A DNA stretch of 64,000 nucleotides from Coniochaeta sp. PMI_546 (taxonomy: Eukaryota > Ascomycota > Sordariomycetes > Coniochaetales > Coniochaetaceae), in assembly GCA_021432605.1 (NCBI GenBank), contig MU271144.1:1298606-1362605 (forward strand), written 5' to 3'. Below are positions 56,433 to 64,000 of this stretch, piece after piece. Each line of letters begins with the position of its first letter. Within the stretch, counting starts at the first letter, position 1. The notes beneath the pieces are model-generated. The model made no database searches and had not been told where the DNA came from. It worked only from the letters and a program-made list of their open reading frames with translations. The position numbers were made by a program, and so were the translations under genes.

Positions 56433-57400
56433 GATGTGATATCGAGCTGTCTTGATGCTCTCTTGATCAAGAAAAGAGGTCTAATCAGCGTCAGCTGAGG
56501 GAGGGATTTCACAAGAGAACATAAGTACGGCGTCTAGGTATAGTGGATAAGGCTTGCTATTATACCTTGTTTAATGCCACGCGGCCAGGCCGTCATTGAG
56601 GCTGGTCAAACATCCTGCACGGTGAAGGATGGCCGCCAACCAACCAACAGGCGGGGCAGCCATTATTCATCATTCTTTCCTAGGGTACCTTCATTTACTT
56701 ATTTGGCTGAGCTAGCCCCGACCAACGATGGGCCAGGGGGCGGCACCAACAGCGACCCCGACCGCCGACGTCCTGTGTAAATGGGCTAACAACGACACAC
56801 TCGGAGCGTATAAGTGTCTTCTGTCGTCGTATCGATATCGCGGCCTGATTTGCCTTTTGTAAGCTCTCGGACACGACCACGTGCAAGAACATCCTTGTCA
56901 ATACGTCCCGATCATGTAGGGTTCCTGGGTTGCAGATATGAGTGTCGGGTTCCTGAAGCCCAACGGAAGCGGAGTACGTCGGCCGTTCCGCTTCAGCCGG
57001 CCTCTCTGTTGCGCCATAGCGTATTCCGAATTCGTAGGCAGTGAGGGTCATCGTGACTCCCTGGCAGAACAAACAGTCGCTGATTATTTCCACTCGACTT
57101 AACATGGTGGAGCTCCTCGGGACAAGGGTGCTCGTAAAACATGGTTTCAGCCAGCAGAATGTAAGATGATTCTGCTGTCAGCAAATAGTAGATGACAACG
57201 ATTCCGACGTATGTGGAGGAGGGGTTCTTGATGATGCGCCCCAATGGCTTGCATTCTGAGCTCAAATGGAAATATAAACGGTGAACCACAGGCTTATCTC
57301 TCTGCCAAGACTTCCCTTTCCGTCCTCATCCTGCGCAAAAGGTGCTGTTTTCTACGTAAGCCCGGACTGAATATCGCTACTTCAACATTCAGACGTCGAC
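56433..57400. other. Divergent intergenic region, no gene seen
   Basis: This lies between the P450 (minus) and the MarR-GNAT gene (plus). It holds only frames without features, such as 56695-57105 (minus). Confidence 0.55.
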
Positions 57401-58546
57401 ATGCCATCCGCGACTGGGAACACGGCGGATCTAATCCCCCATCTCCGTGACGCATCCCGTAAGCTGGTCCGAGAATGGGGTTTCCTCCAGCGGACCTTGG
57501 CAGACTCCGGCCTGTCCCCCGCGGCTGTACATTGCCTCATCGAAATCGGCGACTTCGGTGTCCGTACATTCCCCCGCCTCCGACATGTCCTCAAAGTTCA
57601 TGAAAGGGAGCTCGAGCAGACGATTGCAGAGTTGCAGTACAGCGGCGACATCGAGAATCATTGGCACAGGACAGAGTCTGGCGATCCAGAGCAAGTGTTC
57701 TTTCCGACAGATCAAGGTGTACAGACACTTGCGGCGATCAATGCATATTCCCGCGATCAGGCAATTCGAGCTCTTGCCGTCACGCCGCCGAATACTGGTG
57801 ATAAGATTATAGAAGCCTTCAATTTGTACGCTTCGGCACTGCAGTCTGCTCGTCAAGAGCCGGCACGGGACTGGTTGCTATCCTCTCGGCAGGTTCATCG
57901 TCATGGACAGGTGCCCGAGTCAACCTTCACTGTGGTCTCTGGCTATCGCCACGGCATTCTGGCCCGCTGCCTCGAGATGCACATAATCTACTATGGGCGC
58001 ATCGCCAAGTGCGGCGCACCGCTCGAGGCTGCTCTTGCACGAGACTTCGGGGATCTGTGTAGACGTATCTCGAACCCGCTGAACGAAGTCTGGGCTGTAT
58101 TGGAGAGAACACCTGATAATTCGACCCCAGGTCACGGTGAGGGGCGGATCGTAGGTACCATCTGGATCGATGGCGAGGATCTCGGGGAAGGCATCGGTCA
58201 TCTACGAGGGTTCATCCTAGACGACGGCGTGCGTGGCCGAGGATTGGGTAGGAAGCTGATGGATGAGGCCATGGCCTTCGTTGATAAGGTCGGGTTCCAG
58301 GAAGTGAGACTGCGGACAGCCAGGCAGTTGACAGTCGCTAGGCGAATGTATGAGAAGGCCGGTTTCATCGAGGTTGGCGACTTGCAGGAAGACCCTGCTA
58401 TCTTCGGAACGGAGCTGATGATTATGGAGTATGTTTGGAAGAGGCCCACTTCCGGCGGATCAGAACCGATGAGCGAGACCAGACCGTCGTTGTCGGTTGA
58501 GATGGCCGGTAAGGATGCGGACGAGACAGTGGCTTCGGTGATGTGA
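57401..58546 (+). CDS. MarR-type winged helix fused to GNAT acetyltransferase
   Basis: Residues 1-150 form a MarR-like winged-helix region: DLIPHLRDASRKLVREWGFL, then SPAAVHCLIEIGDFGVRTFP and a helix in place of the recognition helix. Residues about 165-345 form a GNAT acetyltransferase: HGILARCLEMHIIYYG, the acetyl-CoA motif A VRGRGLGRKLMDEAM (278-291), and ARRMYEKAGFIEVGD. This fusion is a standard bacterial architecture (MarR-GNAT, often self-regulating or acting on small substrates). It is unusual for a fungal genome. The gene has no intron, in contrast to most neighbours, and a complete 381-aa frame. The start at 57401 fits the bacterial length. A DNA-binding role is doubtful in a eukaryote; the acetyltransferase half appears intact. 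Substrate unknown. Confidence 0.88.
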   Translation: MPSATGNTADLIPHLRDASRKLVREWGFLQRTLADSGLSPAAVHCLIEIGDFGVRTFPRLRHVLKVHERELEQTIAELQYSGDIENHWHRTESGDPEQVFFPTDQGVQTLAAINAYSRDQAIRALAVTPPNTGDKIIEAFNLYASALQSARQEPARDWLLSSRQVHRHGQVPESTFTVVSGYRHGILARCLEMHIIYYGRIAKCGAPLEAALARDFGDLCRRISNPLNEVWAVLERTPDNSTPGHGEGRIVGTIWIDGEDLGEGIGHLRGFILDDGVRGRGLGRKLMDEAMAFVDKVGFQEVRLRTARQLTVARRMYEKAGFIEVGDLQEDPAIFGTELMIMEYVWKRPTSGGSEPMSETRPSLSVEMAGKDADETVASVM

Positions 58547-58670
58547 GGATTGCTATTTTCCAGATAACCGCGCAATACTATTTCGACGTCCCTTTCTTGA
58601 GAAGATTGTCGCCCATAGCTTGTCAATACCGATGCTGTGTGACACGGGAGACGGGTCCACCGTGTCGTCG

Positions 58671-59033
58671 CTACAGTATGGATCTAAGCATCCACGTCGC
58701 CAGCCGCCAAAGACTCCATGCGGAGATCATAGCCAAGATACCCATGACAAAGAGCACGGTTCCGCGGATCTGAAAGGCGTCATCAACCTCCATCTTCATC
58801 AATTTGCGCTGCTTGCTGTGGTAGAATCCTTGATAGGCACTATCTCGAATCGGATTTCCGTCCCTATCAACTTGAACGTATTGATATGGCTGGTAGCGAT
58901 AGATGATACGGTGGAGCCAGTGTGGTAGGCGACTTGAATACTCCTCGGGGTGAAGGTGAGAGCGCTTAATGGAATAGCTCAAGTCCACCAGAACCAGCGA
59001 GGCGAGGAATGTCACGAAGATGATTGGTGTCAT
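58671..59033 (-). CDS. Small two-helix membrane protein (120 aa)
   Basis: The 120-codon frame has a hydrophobic N-terminus (MTPIIFVTFLASLVLVDLSY) and a second hydrophobic segment near the C-terminus (TVLFVMGILAMISAWSLW), with a polar middle containing YRYQPYQYVQVDRDGNP. This fits a small two-pass membrane protein. The family is not recognised. The 3' end lies 125 bp from the end of the MarR-GNAT gene on the opposite strand. No intron was found. Its conservation should settle whether it is real. Confidence 0.55.
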   Translation of the reverse strand: MTPIIFVTFLASLVLVDLSYSIKRSHLHPEEYSSRLPHWLHRIIYRYQPYQYVQVDRDGNPIRDSAYQGFYHSKQRKLMKMEVDDAFQIRGTVLFVMGILAMISAWSLWRLATWMLRSIL

Positions 59034-59954
59034 GACCGCCTAGTCGTTTCGTCAGTCAGAGGACTATAAAGAGTTTGGAGTTTGGAAGTAGGTGCCTTGT
59101 ATAGCATAGACTGTCCCTGAGAAGTGGCATCTCCCCTGTTCGCGGCAATGGGTGGCAACGATGTGACCATCTCGACGTTTGCAGAGGAATTAATGATCGA
59201 GGTTTCACTGATGTCGTCGGCTTATACAGACAAAATTACAACTAAGTTGGACAATTCAGGATGCATAAGGGAGGTATACATAGTAGAAAGTAGCAGCTAT
59301 GCTTGAGCTGTTGTTATGGAGCTGCTGATGTCAGAGTGGGCACCTTTGCTAGGTCTACGCCGCTGATTCCGAGGACTTGCCTTCCGACCCCAATTCGAGA
59401 CATTACTGGAAGGAACCCACGAGGGTCCCGAACACATATCTAAGCACAAATCAGGAACGTACTTCTTGCACAATAAGGTACCTCATCCTTGTGATCTTTT
59501 TTGATGGATATTAGAAGGAGTGATGTACGGGAACTTGGAACTTTAGAAGCGGCTATGCTCTAATGGGTACGTCCGACAACTTGCACTGACACAAAGATGA
59601 CACAAAGACGCCTCCAAAACCCGGGTGTTAACATACACAGGTCAGTGACGCAATCCGCGACAATCACACCTCTGCAAATTCCCTTCACACAGTCTCAAGG
59701 AAGAAGATGAATAGGGGCATCAAAGTCCTCGTCCTTTCGTGATTTTGGGCGTTACCTGTCACCGCTCTTATGGGCCTTCTCGACACCTGCAAAAGGCGTA
59801 TCTCTACCTTTCCATATATGCCTGCTGTCCGACTGCTGGGGTTCCGCATGTCGTCTCTTCCTGGAAATCGGTCACTTCTGGCCGCTTCCCGCCACCACAG
59901 ATCCCCATCGACATCCCTTAATGCCTACAGGTTGGACCACAAATACTGTTGACC
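59034..59954. other. Divergent intergenic region, no gene seen
   Basis: This lies between the small membrane protein (minus) and the F-box gene (plus). Small frames on the plus strand have no features. Confidence 0.55.
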
Positions 59955-62393
59955 ATGAGCGTACACTCAGGGCCGCCCACCACGCCCCTGCTTGGTCTTC
60001 CAGGCGATTGTTGGGTGCTTATTCTTTCCAACCTACCACCTCGGGAGGTTATCCGGGCTAGATGCATCTCGAAGCAATGGTACGAGGTCCTGACTGCCCC
60101 AGGAATATGCCGCCGCCTTCTCCAGCTCGCCTTTCCCCAATGTCGCGAGGTTCGTCTAGACATGCTTCACTACCGGCTGGACGACCTGCCAGACGTGCCA
60201 CATAATCTGCGGGTTGAGATTCAGTGCCGAGCGCAGTCCGTGGAGGATTGGTCCAAGACGATTGTCGCAGTTGCTCGCCGCTACCATAACCTCCGAACCG
60301 GCACACCGCGGGAGTATCTGAAGCTGCCCATGCCGGACATGGTCGATCATACCACACTCGATGACTGCATGTGTCATGGTACACAGCCTGGACATGTCTG
60401 TTCTGACTGTCGCTTCAAGACTGCGCAATGCAAGCAGTTCTTCTGGATGAGCGTGCCTGTTTGGCCACGTAACTTCGAGTTTCGAGAACATTCACAGGAG
60501 TATCACTTCCCTGACCCAATGTGGTGGTACAGCCAGGAAGACGCGCTCTTGGTGTATCCTGCGAGCTGGCTATTGGATGACGAGACGGCTGCTCCACTAG
60601 TCAACTGGTCCGAGATGGAGCGCAAGTCTGCATCAAAGGATGGCAACTTTGGCCGCCGCTTCAACCCGTCTACATCGACATGCGAGGACTATTTCTACCG
60701 CCTGTTCGATCCCGAGACTGGGGAGCACATGTCAGTTCCCTTTGATGTACGCGGTAGGATCATCCGTAGGGTTCGACTTGCACAAGGCGTGTTGATTCTG
60801 GAGTGGATTCAGATCCATGCCGACAAAACAGCTATCGACGGACTCGAAGGGAAGAAGAACAAAAAGTATAGGCTGTGGGCCAAGACATACGGGCGTACAT
60901 GGTTCGAATACCTAGCCCGGAATGCCCATATGGCCACAGTATTCGATGTGATCCGGATGCCAGTGAGTTCCCACGTGGAGCGTCTGCCACGTCGAAGGTG
61001 GACATGGGAGGTTAGACTCCGGTACGAGTGGAAGTTACCGGCTTGGGGCTCTGGATCCCCAAAGGAAGAAAGGGAGGATGTGTATGACACTTCATTATAC
61101 GACTATCGGCCTCGTGTCTTTTCTGCTCACACGGCGACTAATTATGCCTTGCTCATCTGGACACAAGTTGTGACAGAAAATGGACGCCTCGATACCAACC
61201 GTCAGCTATACGTGTGGGACATCTCTCAAGCGAAACAAGGTTGCAACAAGGCCAGGCGGAGTGGCCCTACCCTCATCAGGCGGTTCCTTGAGGACGACAT
61301 GCGTCACCACCAAGACGCCATTATCGAAGCGCAGTTCCAGCCAAGTCTTCGAAACATTGCTATGGACGAGCACAATGTGTACCTGGTTCATGACGATCAC
61401 CGCTGGGCGACCTGGGACCACAGCCATTCAGTGTTAAGCACCCACGCCGTATTGTCGCATGGCATCCCAGTCATTCCATTTCCTCCTGCGCGCCAAGGCC
61501 CGGCCAGCCCCTCGTCAGACGCTCGTAACCACGTCAGTAGGCCTGTCTTTGGTCCGCAACGGGTTGATATCTGTCCTAGTGGCAACGTAGGCTTCGTGTT
61601 GGTGAACGATCACTTGTCCGACCTTGATACGGACCCAGGAGCATTTTCAAAGTCAGTTTTCTGTCGACATTTCGTCCATGGTCAACATCTGGCTACCTCC
61701 CAGTCTTCTTCCTTCATGTCATATGCTCCATATTCGTCCCTCCCCAAGACGCTTCTGCCATCGCTGCGGAACCTCTCCTATCCTTGGGACGGATCTGATG
61801 CGGCAACTAACCCACTTCACCCACGGAATTTCCCCGGTTTCGCCCCGTGCTGGCGCCACGAGAACTTCCCCTACATAGGCATCAGCGCCGTAACAGACTA
61901 TGCGGCTGGTGTGCGATGGGTGGCCCGCGATAGTCGGCCGTTACACATCCTGACGCCTCTTTTGACACCAACGGTGACGGTTAATATAAGTGGTGCCAGC
62001 TGGCCTGGCGACTCCGCTGGAGGTCAAGTCAATCTCAGGGACGGAGACGGCAATTGTGATAGGTGGCTGTATGCCCAAGCGGCGCTCCTCAACCCTGCAG
62101 GACCGCCACCACCCAACAGAGGTCCTCAAACATTCGAAGAAATTCGATCGCGCTTCCTCGATGACGACTACGAGTATGATGAGAATGATTTCGATCCCCT
62201 CACCGGCTACCTGGATGAACTAAGACACCCCTTAAAATTCAAACCGGAGCCTCGGAACATACGTTCCAACGAGGTCGAGGTTGGATGTCCTGGCTTTTGG
62301 GAGAATATGATGGGTCGGATGACTCTTGCCGGCGATGAGAGGTGGCTTATCGGTCAGGACTCCGAGAATCACATTACATTGGTCAGGTTTTGA
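59955..62393 (+). CDS. F-box protein (812 aa)
   Basis: An N-terminal F-box follows a short tail: LLGLPGDCWVLILSNLPPRE continuing into VIRARCISKQWYEVLTAPGI (about residues 12-50). F-box proteins link target proteins to SCF ubiquitin ligases. The remaining 750 residues have no clear domain. They include a CxxH/C cluster (CMCHGTQPGHVCSDC) and many tryptophans (for example HRWATWDHSH), which suggests a beta-rich, propeller-like fold. The start at 59955 is the first ATG of the frame. The gene is intronless. The target is unknown. Confidence 0.8.
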   Translation: MSVHSGPPTTPLLGLPGDCWVLILSNLPPREVIRARCISKQWYEVLTAPGICRRLLQLAFPQCREVRLDMLHYRLDDLPDVPHNLRVEIQCRAQSVEDWSKTIVAVARRYHNLRTGTPREYLKLPMPDMVDHTTLDDCMCHGTQPGHVCSDCRFKTAQCKQFFWMSVPVWPRNFEFREHSQEYHFPDPMWWYSQEDALLVYPASWLLDDETAAPLVNWSEMERKSASKDGNFGRRFNPSTSTCEDYFYRLFDPETGEHMSVPFDVRGRIIRRVRLAQGVLILEWIQIHADKTAIDGLEGKKNKKYRLWAKTYGRTWFEYLARNAHMATVFDVIRMPVSSHVERLPRRRWTWEVRLRYEWKLPAWGSGSPKEEREDVYDTSLYDYRPRVFSAHTATNYALLIWTQVVTENGRLDTNRQLYVWDISQAKQGCNKARRSGPTLIRRFLEDDMRHHQDAIIEAQFQPSLRNIAMDEHNVYLVHDDHRWATWDHSHSVLSTHAVLSHGIPVIPFPPARQGPASPSSDARNHVSRPVFGPQRVDICPSGNVGFVLVNDHLSDLDTDPGAFSKSVFCRHFVHGQHLATSQSSSFMSYAPYSSLPKTLLPSLRNLSYPWDGSDAATNPLHPRNFPGFAPCWRHENFPYIGISAVTDYAAGVRWVARDSRPLHILTPLLTPTVTVNISGASWPGDSAGGQVNLRDGDGNCDRWLYAQAALLNPAGPPPPNRGPQTFEEIRSRFLDDDYEYDENDFDPLTGYLDELRHPLKFKPEPRNIRSNEVEVGCPGFWENMMGRMTLAGDERWLIGQDSENHITLVRF

Positions 62394-62981
62394 GAGCGAC
62401 GAAGTGCAATCAGCGACGGATGTAGATGATGGCTGCTGGTTGATATTGTCTGTCTCTTCTCCATGGACTGGGATTGTAGCAATGGACTGCTCTATGTAAA
62501 AGCATCAGCAACCAAGAGGCAGGGGAATGTGTGTAGGGGGAACATGGATAGACCCCTTAATCAATGGAAAGCCCGGGATCATGCGCATACCATAGATTGG
62601 GTAGCCGGCGTACGGCAATACCAATACACGGCCCACGAGGAGTCGGTAATTGAATAGAAAGTAGTCGTAAATTCCAGTATGTAAATGGTATAATCTCGCC
62701 CCAACGCCACTTGGCACTAACGCAAGCCACCGAAACCGCTATCGGAAATGCGATATAGTTCGCCCTCCTGTACCGAGTCGACGACGCAAAGCAGACAACT
62801 GCAACCTCTAATACATTGGACCCCCTTCAGAGAAACAATCCCACATCATGCCTCGACCTCAGTTAGAGTCCACCGTCCCAAGATCCATCATCTCGCCGCC
62901 GGCCAACCACCGCAAAAACCCCTCCTCAAAGTCGACCTCGTCCTCTACCTCGAATCCAAGCTCGTCCAGCCTGGCAAGTGC
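62394..62981. other. Intergenic; includes a coding-like tail beyond the monooxygenase stop
   Basis: The left part is the F-box gene 3' region. The right part (about 62855-62981, minus strand) continues the monooxygenase frame after its TAG for about 42 more codons with coding-like composition; see findings. Confidence 0.5.
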
Positions 62982-64000
62982 CTAACTCGCAGGCGGAACC
63001 TGGAGGAACCGGTCGTAATAGGTGTCGAGCCACTTGGCCGCCTCCTCGCCCGAGTCGTCGACGCTCGAGTCCCACCTCCCGATGGAGCCCACGTAGCCGT
63101 CCGGGCGGACATTCACGATGGCCACTTCCCCGGGGCCCAGGCTGCCCAGCCACTTGTTCGTGCAGAGCGAGCCGCGCGTGTCTTGCTCCGGGATGTCGTC
63201 TAGGTAGAAAGTCCACCGGCTGTCTTGCAGTAAGGCCGGTAGGTCCGAGATTTCGATCTCGCTCTTGGGCATCGTTGCTGTGGGGCCTGTTAGCTTATCA
63301 CGAACAGTAACAGGACTGTGTGTGGTGTTTTTACGATAGGGACTTACTGATCAAACCAAAGGTGAAAAGGTGGCTGACAGCCGTGTACCTCTCGGGACGA
63401 AGGTACAAATCTTCAGGGGCTGGCAGCCTCGGCTGCGCAGCATACGACAAGCCGGCCGCAGCCGACAGCTGGCTCACCAGCGAGTCCCGCGAGGCGATGG
63501 CCTGGCAGAACGTCTCGAGGAAGATGCGGGACTGGTGGACGTCCCACATCAGCAGGAATATGCGGAACTGGCCCAGCATCGGTATGTCGAGCTGGATGTC
63601 CACCGGGTTCGAGTCCAGGTACCGCGTGACCTTGGCGGGGGGGAGCAGGCAGCCCGGCTTGGCCTCCCCCATCACCCAGGTGCCGCTCTCCGCCATGTTT
63701 ATCGGGTTCTCGCCGTACTCCGCGCCGATGCCGGAGATGAAGCGGACGTTGGTCTTGAAGTTCTCGGCCAGCGCGACCGCGTCGCCCCCGGCAATCTGGT
63801 TGGCGTGTTCGTAGTCAAAGTTGACGAGGTCGAGTGCTATCTTCCGCCGCTCGGTCTCGTAGCTTTCGAGTAGAGCAGCCTTGGCCAATCCCCGGACGGC
63901 GAGGTTGAGTTTCCAGGCGAGGTTCCACGAGTCATGCATGGACGTGTTCATCCCCTGTGCAGCCTTGGGGGAATGGGTGTGGCTGGCGTCTCCGGCTAGG
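62982..64000 (-). CDS. FAD-dependent monooxygenase, phenol 2-monooxygenase type, C-terminal part
   Basis: The frame enters from the right edge and reads GDASHTHSPKAAQGMNTSMH and then DSWNLAWKL, the FAD-binding GD motif of class A flavoprotein hydroxylases. These add oxygen to aromatic substrates with NAD(P)H. A second exon (63277-62982) follows an intron at 63347-63278 and carries the thioredoxin-like C-terminal domain of phenol hydroxylase, with RPDGYVGSIGRWDSSVDD. The spliced join reads FGLITTMPKSE. The frame ends at TAG 62982-62984 after YYDRFLQVPPAS. The N-terminal part is missing from the window. The substrate is unknown. The gene is likely intact within the window. Confidence 0.82.

Overview
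This is a nuclear contig piece from a filamentous ascomycete, most likely a Sordariomycete. The genes are split by short introns (about 50-120 nt) with GTRAGT-type donors, CTRAC branch sites and YAG acceptors, and 5' leaders are pyrimidine-rich. The proteins include fungal-only families (Zn2Cys6 regulator, ACE1-type cellulase repressor, FAR-17a/AIG1 membrane protein, secreted cyanovirin-N-like lectin). The ACE1-like protein closely resembles the Trichoderma protein as I recall it. I saw no rRNA, tRNA, CRISPR array or intact transposon. Gene models below were spliced by eye, and most multi-exon models close in frame.

Layout, left to right: the 5' part of a kelch beta-propeller gene (minus, cut by the left edge); glutamine-dependent NAD+ synthetase (plus, 8 exons); the MPH1/FANCM helicase (minus) and MEX67 mRNA exporter (plus), divergent from one 0.7 kb promoter region; an acidic Ser-rich orphan (minus) and a Cys/His-rich orphan (plus), also divergent; a gene-poor 3.2 kb leader region; ace1 (plus); a Fic-family protein with a decayed catalytic motif (minus); a Zn2Cys6 regulator (minus); a WD40-cyclophilin PPWD1/Cyp15 (minus); a small orphan (minus); a FAR-17a/AIG1 protein (plus); ARO3 DAHP synthase (plus); cytochrome c1 (plus); an MBD4-like DNA glycosylase (plus).

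The right half is more accessory in character: a secreted CVNH lectin, a short-chain dehydrogenase and a full-length ABCC transporter in tandem (plus); 3.3 kb without a recognisable gene; a Myb/SANT-like protein (plus); a cytochrome P450 (minus) divergent from an intronless MarR-GNAT fusion of bacterial type (plus); a small two-helix membrane protein (minus); an F-box protein (plus); and the 3' part of an FAD-dependent phenol-hydroxylase-like monooxygenase cut by the right edge (minus).

No new multi-gene system is evident. The points most worth following are the MarR-GNAT fusion (probable bacterial transfer), the full-length Fic protein that keeps its inhibitory motif but has lost active-site residues, several stop-free introns of length 3n hidden inside apparently intact reading frames (ace1, FAR-17a, ARO3), and an in-frame TAG before a coding-like tail in the monooxygenase.
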